Shown: positions 51,996 to 59,582, counted from the first letter of the stretch. The stretch: DNA of 64,000 nucleotides from Bradyrhizobium sp. CCGUVB1N3 (GCF_024199925.1 NZ_JANADR010000001.1:1302001-1366000), one strand, 5' to 3'. Notes: generated by a model not told the origin, from the letters alone. Numbers and translations: made by a program.

Positions 51996-52069
51996 AGCAT
52001 CCAGCGCCAGATTGGCGTGGGGCACTCAATCTTCCGCAGCAGGTTCTGGAACCTCAAGAGCCTCCGCAA

Positions 52070-52531
52070 TCACGCGCCGCACATTCCGCACACTGTCCTC
52101 CAGGTACGCAAGAAGCCGGAAGCCACGGCTGCCGCCAAGGCGATAACCTCTCTGTCGTCCGCTTCACGAACCTCGTTTTGGTGGGCCTTCGTTCCGTATT
52201 CCGATATCGATTGACGCACTGCTGCTATCTTCGCTGCACGAGCCTCGGCCGTTTGCCTATGCGCAATTGAGTTACGCGCTTGGCTCAAGGCCTTGATCAC
52301 GGCCCAGCCGCGTGCAGCCGGGTCCGGGCAATATGCTTTCGCCAATAAAATTTTGTCTGAAAAGTCGAGCCGCACCTTCCGGAGATACTCGGGCCGAAAG
52401 AAGATCAGATCGAGCACCGTGTCGAGGTGACCCTCAACTTCCAGGTGCCCTCTCAAAATGACGTTGGACACGCCATCCACCTCATTCAGGTGGCGGCGGA
52501 AGTCCCGAATGAACTCATCGCTTGCTTCCAC
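52070..52531 (-). CDS. HEPN-motif protein
   Basis: 153 residues, predicted all-helical. Residues 86-91 read RNSIAH, an RX4H motif in a helix (ALSQARNSIAHRQTAEARAA), as in HEPN ribonucleases of toxin-antitoxin and abortive-infection systems. The N-terminal part (EVEGHLDTVLDLIFFRPEYL) has the acidic helix usual before it. No nucleotidyltransferase antitoxin gene is adjacent. Could instead be a structural HEPN-fold protein. Confidence 0.55.
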   Translation of the reverse strand: MEASDEFIRDFRRHLNEVDGVSNVILRGHLEVEGHLDTVLDLIFFRPEYLRKVRLDFSDKILLAKAYCPDPAARGWAVIKALSQARNSIAHRQTAEARAAKIAAVRQSISEYGTKAHQNEVREADDREVIALAAAVASGFLRTWRTVCGMCGA

Positions 52532-52544
52532 GGCTACCTCTCAA

Positions 52545-52643
52545 TTAGCCGATTAGTCTGAACCAGTCCTTCACTGTCGGCACCAGCCTGTCGATTTCAT
52601 CCTCGGACATTGGGCAGCAGTGGGCGATAGGGCCGCGGAGCAT
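52545..52643 (-). CDS. Tiny ORF upstream of the HEPN gene
   Basis: 32 residues from the ATG at 52643 (or 21 from 52610), ending DEIDRLVPTVKDWFRLIG, 13 bases before the HEPN start. The tail looks like an amphipathic helix, so it might be a coupled leader or small partner. No good ribosome site. Confidence 0.25.
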   Translation of the reverse strand: MLRGPIAHCCPMSEDEIDRLVPTVKDWFRLIG

Positions 52644-52714
52644 GTTCAAGTTTTTGACAATGCGCTGAACGGCTCATTCCGTTCACGCTTTTACAACTGA
52701 TCGTATACATTACC

Positions 52715-53986
52715 GTGCGGCAAGCTGCACTGGGAGCAAAAGCCTTGCACATAGGGAAGAGTTGCACGCCACCCGCATGGGGCCTGACTGCCGTTGGCGT
52801 CCTCCTACTCTTACTTCGGCGCAACTACACTTTGTTTGTTCAGCCACAATTTTGGGCGGAGGATGGTTTCGTATACTTCGTTGACGATCGCATTCTCAAA
52901 TCAGGCGCACTGTTTGAACCTTACGCTGGATACCTTCAGCTAAGCTGCCGAGTGATTGCATTCGTCGTCGGCTTCGCTCCACCTTCCCTTGCTCCAAGGC
53001 TGTATGATGGCGCATTCGTCGCCGCGGTAGCGTTGACCTGTTTGCTGACCTTCACCTCTCCTGCATTTAAAGGATGGGGTCGAGCATTTGCTACGCTGGC
53101 AGTTGTGGGCGCTCCAGTAAGCTCCGAGGTGTTTCTTGGGATGTGCTATACGCAATGGATATTGGCACCTGTTGTGGCGCTTGCATTGTATGAGATACCC
53201 GAAAGCCGGACGCGCGCGTGTGCACTGGCATGCGTTTTCTTTCTGGTCGGAGCATCTTCCCCATTCACATTGGTCGCTGCTCCGCTCGTCCTTTGGAAAG
53301 CCTGGTCGGAGCGCAGCGGATTTTCGTACGCACTTCTCGCTATCGATGTGCTGCTCGCAACATTTCAGATCCAGGGGATGATCAATCGGTTTGGAGCGGA
53401 AGTTTCCAACGTCACAGGTTACTCGAAGCTGCTCGTCTCGATGACCGTCCTATACCGATGGTTGCTCGGGCACAATTCCGATGTTGTGGCCTCCACGGTC
53501 GTGGCCACTCTCACTTTGGTTGCGATCGCTGCCTACCTGTGGATCTACCGAGAACACGCGAAACGGCCGGCTCTCTATTTTCTCGGCTACGGACTTGCTC
53601 TTTTGTACGTTGGAGCGAGCATCTTGAATCCAGCGATCGATCCGAACCAATGGGGTTCGGGGGCGCGGTACTTCTACTTACCTGTCCTCATGATCATTTG
53701 GACATATGTTGCGACCGAACAGTGTTACGAACGAAGCACGCGGTCATTCCGCTGGTCTGCTGGTCTACTGTTGTTAATCTTCGGCATTCATGTCGAAAGC
53801 GCGGCCCGTCGATTCGGCGAAGATAACTGGATTGCCACTACCGACTGTCTTGAGGCTAGTGAGACCGCGTGCGCGCTTCAGATCAATCCATCAGATCTAG
53901 GACAAGTCCAGATTCCGTCTGACTTCCAGTTGGAACATGAAACTCCTGTTGAGCTTCGGCGATACCGGTGGGAGAGCAGAGCCTAG
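52715..53986 (+). CDS. Polytopic membrane protein, GT-C glycosyltransferase-like
   Basis: 423 residues from a GTG at 52715 (a TTG at 52745 has the better ribosome site GGGAG). About ten membrane helices. The first loop contains FVQPQFWAEDGFVYFVDDRI; the AED pair after helix one is typical of GT-C enzymes that use lipid-linked sugars. The C-terminal tail is soluble. Reduced GC and relaxed codon use mark it as foreign. Substrate unknown. Confidence 0.6.
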   Translation: MRQAALGAKALHIGKSCTPPAWGLTAVGVLLLLLRRNYTLFVQPQFWAEDGFVYFVDDRILKSGALFEPYAGYLQLSCRVIAFVVGFAPPSLAPRLYDGAFVAAVALTCLLTFTSPAFKGWGRAFATLAVVGAPVSSEVFLGMCYTQWILAPVVALALYEIPESRTRACALACVFFLVGASSPFTLVAAPLVLWKAWSERSGFSYALLAIDVLLATFQIQGMINRFGAEVSNVTGYSKLLVSMTVLYRWLLGHNSDVVASTVVATLTLVAIAAYLWIYREHAKRPALYFLGYGLALLYVGASILNPAIDPNQWGSGARYFYLPVLMIIWTYVATEQCYERSTRSFRWSAGLLLLIFGIHVESAARRFGEDNWIATTDCLEASETACALQINPSDLGQVQIPSDFQLEHETPVELRRYRWESRA

Positions 53987-54010
53987 GTGCTCCGTCCTGA
54001 GACCGAGGCA

Positions 54011-54157
54011 CTAGCGGCCGTCCTTCCGGTTCAGCGCCCGCATGATGCCAATACGCGCAAGCATCGTGGGGCCGTCTTTCTCCGCCACAAAGATCAGCAC
54101 CTCCATTGCGGCTTGCCACTCTGGCGCGTCATGCTCTTTCTTCAGCGGTGTGGACAC
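54011..54157 (-). CDS. Small hypothetical protein
   Basis: 48 residues from a GTG at 54157: EHDAPEWQAAMEVLIFVAEK and GPTMLARIGIMRALNRKDGR. The LARIGIMRALNR tail recurs at 55372-55491 as LAAIGIMRAFNRGR, pointing to a family with a decayed second copy in the same island. Function unknown. Confidence 0.5.
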   Translation of the reverse strand: MSTPLKKEHDAPEWQAAMEVLIFVAEKDGPTMLARIGIMRALNRKDGR

Positions 54158-54205
54158 AGGACTTAGCTCTGTTGTAAACTTACCGTGCACTTTCGCGGGG
54201 GCGTC

Positions 54206-54787
54206 ATGGCTGATCCGAAGTGTACTACAGAACCGGAGATCACTCCTTGGCCTGACCGGATCCGGCGCACGGGTGAGTTGAAGATATTCCCCGGTCCGAG
54301 CTTCACAGCGAGCGTCTGGGTGAATGATCTTGATCCGGCGATCACAACGATCAATCGGCTTCTCAAGCAGAGCGGGATCAATCTCGCCTTTAAAAAGGCA
54401 GATAAGGAGTCGGGCAGCCCGATCATTGCCGAAATCTATCCGGGCTCTGGCCTCCACGGTAGCGCCGCGCTGACAGTTGTAGATTCGAGCAGGGGCACCT
54501 CGATGGGTTCGGTGAAGTTACGGGTGCCCGCGACTCCAAAAATCGGCCAGGTTGATGTGGGCAAGCCCGTGCGTCTCCACATTTTGGTGCACGAGCTGGT
54601 CCACTGCATCGGCCTCTCCAATTGCGCACACAGCAACGATGATGTCTTCATTGCCAGACCGGTGATTTCGGTCGGTGCGACCCAGGGTGGAAAGGTACTT
54701 CCGCTTGATGGTAGCGGCTCGATCCCGCCGCCTAAGCTTGGCGCGCACACGATCGAGAAAATTAAGAAGGCATGGCCGGAGACGTAG
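54206..54787 (+). CDS. Putative zinc metallopeptidase (metzincin-like)
   Basis: 193 residues from the ATG at 54206. HELVHCIGLSNCAH at residues 129-142 gives HExxHxxG with a further histidine, as in matrixin-like and related metzincins; NDDVF follows. The N-terminal half (FTASVWVNDLDPAITTINRL, LTVVDSSRG) would form the usual upper sheet. No signal peptide is visible, so it may act inside the cell or leave by another route. The spacing of the third histidine is longer than the standard HExxHxxGxxH. Confidence 0.6.
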   Translation: MADPKCTTEPEITPWPDRIRRTGELKIFPGPSFTASVWVNDLDPAITTINRLLKQSGINLAFKKADKESGSPIIAEIYPGSGLHGSAALTVVDSSRGTSMGSVKLRVPATPKIGQVDVGKPVRLHILVHELVHCIGLSNCAHSNDDVFIARPVISVGATQGGKVLPLDGSGSIPPPKLGAHTIEKIKKAWPET

Positions 54788-54847
54788 ATCAGCGCGCACG
54801 GTTGAGCAAGCGCTCGACGACCTCGCCCAGGCAGGGAGAGCGCAGCA

Positions 54848-55057
54848 ATGAGCAACATCGTAGACCTACGGCGGACCGTCTATTTCGAGAACGAGACAGA
54901 CATCGAGGACATCGTCCGGCTCACCGAATTGATGGTCGTGATGCTGGCTCAACCCGATGCGGAGACAGCCCTGGACGGAATGCACTGCCTCATGGGGATC
55001 ATCGCAGACAAGGCCCGTGATCTGCGGGGGCGCCTTGTGAACGGGAGCAGGCCATGA
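54848..55057 (+). CDS. Small acidic hypothetical protein
   Basis: 69 residues with ribosome site CAGGGAGAG upstream. VYFENETDIEDIVRLTELMV and ETALDGMHCLMGIIADKARD suggest a small helical protein. Its stop overlaps the start of the next tiny ORF (ATGA). Confidence 0.55.
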   Translation: MSNIVDLRRTVYFENETDIEDIVRLTELMVVMLAQPDAETALDGMHCLMGIIADKARDLRGRLVNGSRP

Positions 55058-55131
55058 AGCGCCGTCGCGGATCGCAGCGAGCCCGCAACCGACAGCGGCT
55101 GGCTGCTCATGCCCGCCGTTTGAGACGGTGA
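55054..55131 (+). CDS. Arg-rich microprotein ORF
   Basis: 25 residues (KRRRGSQRARNRQRLAAHAR...), overlapping the preceding stop by 4 bases. Extremely basic, so possibly nucleic-acid binding. Followed directly by a terminator. Could be non-coding. Confidence 0.3.
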   Translation: MKRRRGSQRARNRQRLAAHARRLRR

Positions 55132-55136
55132 CGACG

Positions 55137-55164
55137 AGGCCCGCCGGTTCACGCTGGCGGGCCT
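55137..55164. terminator. Terminator hairpin between convergent small ORFs
   Basis: AGGCCCGCC-GGTTCACGCT-GGCGGGCCT, with TTTCC following on the plus strand. Serves the 54848-55131 pair and perhaps the convergent ORF at 55168. Confidence 0.75.
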
Positions 55165-55167
55165 TTC

Positions 55168-55257
55168 CTACGAAAGCATAGAAGCGATGGTGAGCAGAGC
55201 CATCGCGGCCAGCGCCCACATCAACATTTGATGCATCCACTGCCGGTTGCGTGTCAT
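55168..55257 (-). CDS. Met/Ala-rich membrane microprotein
   Basis: 29 residues from the ATG at 55257, with AGCAGGTG upstream. A basic start (TRNRQ) and one hydrophobic helix (MLMWALAAMALLTIASML). An exact FixK/FNR box is 59 bases upstream, so expression is probably induced at low oxygen. Function unknown. Confidence 0.45.
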   Translation of the reverse strand: MTRNRQWMHQMLMWALAAMALLTIASMLS

Positions 55258-55315
55258 GGGGCACCTGCTGGGATTGCTGATCATTCGCAGTAGGCGCCGG
55301 GCTAGCTCAGCGGGA

Positions 55316-55329
55316 TTGAGCTAGATCAA
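55316..55329 (-). promoter_or_regulatory. FixK/FNR box
   Basis: TTGAGCTAGATCAA, exact TTGA-N6-TCAA. Centred 65 bases upstream of the membrane microprotein ORF at 55257; with a class II layout (box at -41.5) the transcript would begin about 24 bases before its start. Confidence 0.6.
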
Positions 55330-55371
55330 TAGAAAATCAGCGCCAGGGGGCGAAGGCCACGGTTATTTGGC

Positions 55372-55491
55372 TCACCGGATCACCCCGTAGTTCTTGGCTG
55401 ACTTGCGTCTCGGCTTGAGATCTTGAGCCGACCTCCCGCGGTTGAAGGCTCGCATGATGCCGATCGCAGCGAGCGGCTCGCTTAGCTCTTG
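55372..55491 (-). pseudogene. Truncated paralogue of the 54011-54157 small protein
   Basis: The frame reads LAAIGIMRAFNRGRSAQDL and a basic tail to the stop at 55372. The homologous N-terminal part is missing, replaced by the 3' end of the GYD gene. A 27-residue product from the ATG at 55455 is possible. Confidence 0.4.
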
Positions 55492-55817
55492 CCGGGGGGG
55501 CGATAGTTGCTCGCTGCTTTGGAAGCCCTTTCGGCCACCTTTTTGAATTCCGCTCCGGTCCAAGCTCTTGCAGTTTTCACGTCAGATATTGTGCCTGCCG
55601 CCACCGCTGCCAACATTGCGGCGATGATGGATTCGGACTCGTTAGCCTGAGAAATGACCATGAAGTCGCTGTCGCCGGTCGTGAAGTAAAAGCTGATAAG
55701 CTCGCCACCGGCACCCTCAATCAGCTTGCGCACAGCCGGCTCTCTGTCCTCGGGTGCGCTAACCAATCCCTTGGCATAACTCTCGGTGAAGCAACCACGC
55801 GTGACCAACCTGATCAT
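55482..55817 (-). CDS. GYD-domain protein
   Basis: 111 residues. Small ferredoxin-like alpha/beta dimer fold; LIEGAGGELISFYFTTGDSD is the GYD signature (TGDSDF in place of GYD) and FMVISQANESESIIAAMLAA the following strand-helix. Found widely in rhizobia; biochemical role unknown. An exact FixK/FNR box lies 65 bases upstream of the start, which points to microoxic induction. Confidence 0.8.
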   Translation of the reverse strand: MIRLVTRGCFTESYAKGLVSAPEDREPAVRKLIEGAGGELISFYFTTGDSDFMVISQANESESIIAAMLAAVAAGTISDVKTARAWTGAEFKKVAERASKAASNYRPPGKS

Positions 55818-55881
55818 AACGCTCCTCCATTGCTTTTGAGCTTATTGCAACCGAGATTTTAGGCTCGCCTTAGGAGGGTTA

Positions 55882-55895
55882 TTGACATGGATCAA
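55882..55895 (-). promoter_or_regulatory. FixK/FNR box upstream of the GYD gene
   Basis: TTGACATGGATCAA, exact TTGA-N6-TCAA. Its centre is about 71 bases upstream of the ATG at 55817. Nearly the same spacing as the box at 55316 relative to its gene. Confidence 0.65.
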
Positions 55896-56048
55896 TCCGA
55901 CTCGCCGAAGGTGATCTTCGGTCGGACGGTCAGGCATCACAACATCATCCCGCCGAATTGACCGATCGTGAAGCCGCCAGAGCTTGGGGTGATTAACGGT
56001 CGAACCACATGCCTAGCGGGCGACAACACTCGATTGGAAGCAATTGTC

Positions 56049-56285
56049 GTGCGCGCTGTTTTTGCCTTGGGCCTGTTGATGGCTCTGTGTGCCGCTGGGA
56101 ATGCCGCCACGGTGCATCGCACAGTGCCATCGCGCACGCGCCAGGACGTCTTCGTTCCCCCTACTCAACTCATTGCTCCCGGTCAAGGCGTGGCGACCCC
56201 CGGCTTCGCTGTCCCGGGCTGGACCGACGAGGCCACTCGGCGATGGATGGACAACAACACGGCCTGTTCACGCTGTGGCGGATAG
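56049..56285 (+). CDS. Small secreted protein
   Basis: 78 residues from a GTG at 56049 (TTG at 56034 also possible). Signal peptide FALGLLMALCAAGNAA, then a Pro-rich mature part with DVFVPPTQLIAPGQG and PGWTDEATRRWMDNN and a CSRCGG end. Probably periplasmic; I recall similar small proteins in bradyrhizobia. Function unknown. Confidence 0.55.
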   Translation: MRAVFALGLLMALCAAGNAATVHRTVPSRTRQDVFVPPTQLIAPGQGVATPGFAVPGWTDEATRRWMDNNTACSRCGG

Positions 56286-56344
56286 CCCGCCATGTTGCGA
56301 CTCTTCTTGACGGCGGGCCGCCTGCCGGAGTCTGATCCGCGGCC

Positions 56345-56563
56345 ATGGGGCGGGATCAGCACATCATCGACGAACTCGAGCGGTTCGAGCGGGGCTCTGC
56401 TTGGAGCTTGGCGGACGACAGCACGATGCATGAGGAGCGTTACGCGCTGCTCGAGTTCGCTGCGAACTATCGCGACGAAGCAAGCCGGTGCCCTCGCCGC
56501 GCCTTCCCATGGTCTTCCCAATCGGAAAATCTGGGAAGATTTGGACCTCAGAACACCATCTAA
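56345..56563 (+). CDS. Small hypothetical protein
   Basis: 72 residues. GRDQHIIDELERFERGSAWS and STMHEERYALLEFAANYRDE look like a genuine small helical protein; the last 25 residues are less protein-like and run up to the tRNA, so the end may have been altered at the integration junction. Confidence 0.45.
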   Translation: MGRDQHIIDELERFERGSAWSLADDSTMHEERYALLEFAANYRDEASRCPRRAFPWSSQSENLGRFGPQNTI

Positions 56564-56577
56564 GTATTTGATTTTAC

Positions 56578-56654
56578 TGGTCGGGGCAGCTGGATTCGAA
56601 CCAACGACCTGCAGTACCCAAAACTGCCGCGCTACCAGGCTGCGCTATACCCCG
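56578..56654 (-). tRNA. tRNA-Pro (TGG)
   Basis: 77 bases with encoded CCA. Acceptor CGGGGTA pairs with TGCCCCG (one G-T), anticodon stem GCAGT/ACTGC encloses TTTGGGT (anticodon TGG), T-arm GGTTCGAATCC. Its 3' 48 bases are duplicated at 51815-51862. Confidence 0.95.
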
Positions 56655-56728
56655 AATGTCCAGCAGGCCCCGTCGATACACGCTTCAAGGGCCGCCAGCA
56701 AGGCGGCTGTGCGCCGCCGATTTTGGTC

Positions 56729-57205
56729 CTATTTGGCGCCGAACAGCGGATGCGCGACGCGGTCGCCGGGGCGGATGCCGTATTTCTGTGCCGTGCCGGC
56801 CGGCACCTCCAAGACCGCCCGGGCGAGACCGCGCGAGGGAATGATCTTGGTCGACAGCGGCTCGGTATTCTCGGCAATCCGCAGAATGCGACCGTCGGCT
56901 GCGATGAAGATCATGTCGAGCGAGATGTAGGTGTTCTTCATCCACATCGTCACTTCCTGCTCGGGCGAGAAGTCGAACAGCATGCCTTTGCCGTCCGCGA
57001 GCTCCTTCCGGTACATCAGGCCGGTCGTCTTCTCCTCCTCAGTCGTGGCCATCTCGACGGAGAACACCTGAACGCCGTTCCTGGTCGCGATCTCGAGCGG
57101 CTGGAAACTCGCGGCCCGCATGGGGACGGCGCAAGCGGCAAAAACGAGGATTACGGCCAACAAGCCCCGGACAAGGGACCAGGCTGCCTTGCGATCAAAT
57201 TTCAT
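56729..57205 (-). CDS. DUF192 family exported protein
   Basis: 158 residues. Signal peptide (SLVRGLLAVILVFAACAVPM), then a DUF192 domain: VEMATTEEEKTTGLMYRKEL, MWMKNTYISLDMIFI and GIRPGDRV, with the TGLMYR and MWMKNT motifs intact. Beta-barrel fold of uncertain function in the periplasm. Confidence 0.87.
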   Translation of the reverse strand: MKFDRKAAWSLVRGLLAVILVFAACAVPMRAASFQPLEIATRNGVQVFSVEMATTEEEKTTGLMYRKELADGKGMLFDFSPEQEVTMWMKNTYISLDMIFIAADGRILRIAENTEPLSTKIIPSRGLARAVLEVPAGTAQKYGIRPGDRVAHPLFGAK

Positions 57206-57336
57206 GGAACGGCACTCATGCCAGCGGCGTGGGAAGGGATGCGCATCCTAACCCGGCGATCATGGCAAATGCCAGACGGCCCTACCCGGCCCGGCTGCTC
57301 ACGAATCCGGGAACAGCCGGCTGGAAGACCTGGTAG

Positions 57337-57999
57337 CTAGTGGGACTGGAGCCCGGGCGATCCGGTCTCGGGATGGATCTCGGCGGCCATCATGCCCTTG
57401 GAGCCCGGCCCATAGCGGACCAGCACATACTGGCCCGGCCGCAACTCGGTCATGCCGAAGCGGCGCAGCGTCTCCATGTGCACGAAGATGTCAGGTGAGC
57501 CCTCACCACAGGTCAGGAAGCCGAAGCCGCGGAGCCGGTTGAACCACTTGACCTGTGCCCGCTCCAGCCCGCTGGTTGGCGTCACCGTGACATGGGTGCG
57601 CGGCGGCAGCATCTGGGCGGGGTGGATCGCGGTCGACTCGTCCATCGAGACGACGCGGAACGCCTGGTAGCCCTTGGCGCGCTGGATGCACTCGACGACG
57701 ACGCGGGCCCCCTCATACGCGGTCTGGAAACCGTCGCGCCTGAGCACGGTTACGTGCAAGAGCACGTCGGGCCAGCCATTGTCGGGAACGATGAAGCCGT
57801 AGCCCTTCGAAGCGTCGAACCATTTGATGACGCCCGTGACTTCGACGAGATTAGCACTGGCTTCACCGAGCCCGGTGAAGGGATTGAGCGATGTATCGCG
57901 ACCGACACCTGCGATCTCGCCTGGTGACAGCCGCCCAGGCGACGCGCCTGGCGCGGGAACCCCGACCTTCTTGGACTCGAATCCGTCCGACGACCCCAT
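57337..57999 (-). CDS. Double cold-shock-domain protein
   Basis: 220 residues from the ATG at 57999. Two cold-shock domains: the first around residue 55 (TGVIKWFDASKGYGFIVPD; RNP1 KGYGFI), the second around residue 145 (AQVKWFNRLRGFGFLTCG; RNP1 RGFGFL, RNP2 DIFVH). A single-strand RNA/DNA chaperone. The paired-domain form is typical of alphaproteobacteria. Confidence 0.9.
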   Translation of the reverse strand: MGSSDGFESKKVGVPAPGASPGRLSPGEIAGVGRDTSLNPFTGLGEASANLVEVTGVIKWFDASKGYGFIVPDNGWPDVLLHVTVLRRDGFQTAYEGARVVVECIQRAKGYQAFRVVSMDESTAIHPAQMLPPRTHVTVTPTSGLERAQVKWFNRLRGFGFLTCGEGSPDIFVHMETLRRFGMTELRPGQYVLVRYGPGSKGMMAAEIHPETGSPGLQSH

Positions 58000-58198
58000 A
58001 ACCCCGGACCTCACACATCAAAGGCAGACCGCCCTCAGCGACGGTGCCGAATCACGCGTCTGGACGAGAACTTCTCACCACGACGCCACACGAATCTCTC
58101 GAATCAAAAGATAACACTACCGGTTGCGGCGCATAGACAAAAAAGAGATTCGCCGGAACCTATGAACAGTCTTGCACAGCAGCGAATCAAATTCGCCG

Positions 58199-58960
58199 TC
58201 AGTTGCCGACGAACGGCCCCAGGGTTTCGCCGATGTCGTGGTGGATCACGAGGTCGGCGATCTCGTCCTGCTCGGTCGGCTCGCGATTGATGATCACGAG
58301 ACGCGCACCGCAATTCTTTGCGATCATTGGAAAACCGGCTGCCGGCCAGACCACGAGCGAGGAGCCGATCGCGATGAACAGATCGCAATGCTGCGCAAGC
58401 TCTGTCGCACGCTGCATCGCATCTTCCGGCATCGCTTGCCCGAACGAGATCGTCGCCGTCTTCACCGGTTCGGCACACACGGTGCAGTCTGGCGCGGCAC
58501 CGTCTGTGTCGAACCGCCGCTTCACCCAGTCGAGCCGATAGATCTCGCCGCAGCCGATGCAGCGCGCGTAAGTGGTATTGCCGTGCAGTTCAATCACGTG
58601 GTCGGCGGCAAACCCCGAGGCCTGGTGCAGATTGTCGATGTTCTGGGTGATGACGGCGGGAATCTTGCTGGCGCGGTAAAGCGAGGCGAGCGCGCGGTGG
58701 CCGCGTCCGGGTTTTGCGGCGGCAAAGGTCGGCTCCATCGCGAAGCGGCGGCGCCAGGATTCATCCCGCGCCTCCTGGCTCGCGACGAATTCGTCGAATG
58801 GGATCGGACGGTTACGCGTCCACAATCCGCCCGGCGAGCGGAAATCGGGGATGCCGCACTCGGTCGAAACGCCTGCGCCGGTGAACGGCACGATGGTGCG
58901 CGCCGCGGCGATCATGTCGCCGAGCCTTTCGACGCCGCTGCGAAGATCTGATGCAATCAT
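58199..58960 (-). CDS. cobB: Sir2-family NAD-dependent protein deacylase
   Basis: 253 residues. Motifs: VPFTGAGVSTECGIPDFRSP (NAD binding), TQNIDNLHQASG, catalytic histidine in IELHGNTTYARC, and the zinc site CIGC...CTVC. FGQAMPED and IGSSLVVWPAAGFP complete the Rossmann side. Removes acyl groups from lysines, for example on acetyl-CoA synthetase. Stand-alone minus-strand gene. Confidence 0.92.
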   Translation of the reverse strand: MIASDLRSGVERLGDMIAAARTIVPFTGAGVSTECGIPDFRSPGGLWTRNRPIPFDEFVASQEARDESWRRRFAMEPTFAAAKPGRGHRALASLYRASKIPAVITQNIDNLHQASGFAADHVIELHGNTTYARCIGCGEIYRLDWVKRRFDTDGAAPDCTVCAEPVKTATISFGQAMPEDAMQRATELAQHCDLFIAIGSSLVVWPAAGFPMIAKNCGARLVIINREPTEQDEIADLVIHHDIGETLGPFVGN

Positions 58961-59075
58961 GGGCAGCCATCCCGTTCGCGAACGTGCCTCCTATAGCACG
59001 CCCGGCCGGTCGCCATGACCTCCCTCATCGCAAATCACGCCCCGCTGCCTGTGGATCGGGCGGCCGCGGCGCCTG

Positions 59076-59171
59076 TCACGCAGCGACCTTCTCAGGGAGC
59101 TTTGCATTCGCGCGCTCGCTCAATTCCGCGAGCTCTTCGATGCTCAGAGAGTCCAGATCGATCTTCGCCAC
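59076..59171 (-). pseudogene. H-NS-like N-terminal fragment or microprotein
   Basis: GTG at 59171 after AGGAGGTCGAG gives 31 residues: AKIDLDSLSIEELAELSERA then NAKLPEKVAA and a TGA. This matches the N-terminal oligomerisation helix of rhizobial H-NS proteins, but the DNA-binding part is missing and the sequence after the stop is unrelated. A truncated gene, or a short peptide able to interfere with H-NS dimers. Confidence 0.45.
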
Positions 59172-59394
59172 CTCGACCTCCTGATTTGCTCATTTGGGCT
59201 AGCGGCAGAGCGTCCAGGCGACAAGGTGGTTGACACTCTTATCCACCATGAAGCGCGACGAGGTCGGCAAGTTTTTCCGCCCATGCCTCGTCCCATTGAC
59301 GCCCCATTCGAGGTCGATCAATGCATCCGTTCGAATCCGACTCAACGCGATGCGGCGGCAGCGCTTGAGGTCAGTTGGTAAGAAGGGGATGGAC

Positions 59395-59559
59395 ATGACG
59401 GAAGAAGAACAGCGTAAAGCAAGGGAGCGTGAAGAGATCGCCGCGCGCGTCGCCGCCTTTCGCGCGACTCAGGAAAAATTCAAACGCGAGCGAGAAGAAT
59501 ATTTTGTCTCGACGCTGGAGAACGCCCGCAAGGTCGAGCGGCCGTCGCTTTGGCCGTAA
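59395..59559 (+). CDS. Small charged coiled-coil protein
   Basis: 54 residues from the ATG at 59395 (GAAGGGG upstream; ATG at 59389 is the alternative). EEEQRKAREREEIAARVAAF and QEKFKREREEYFVSTLENAR are one charged helix. A terminator follows the stop. Function unknown. Confidence 0.65.
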   Translation: MTEEEQRKAREREEIAARVAAFRATQEKFKREREEYFVSTLENARKVERPSLWP

Positions 59560-59582
59560 GGCCGTTTTGAATTGAACAAGCA

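Larger units (their letters stand above)
51815..56624. mobile_element. Cryptic genomic island integrated at tRNA-Pro(TGG)
   Basis: Bounded by 48-bp direct repeats of the tRNA-Pro 3' end (51815-51862 and 56577-56624), with the intact tRNA at the right edge and the island on its 3' side, as tRNA-targeting integrases produce. Cargo: HEPN-motif protein, GT-C-like membrane protein, HExxH peptidase, GYD protein, two FixK-box promoters and several microproteins. No integrase is recognisable, so the element is a decayed or satellite island. Base composition is lower in GC than the flanks, most clearly at 51863-52070 and 52700-54000. Confidence 0.8.
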
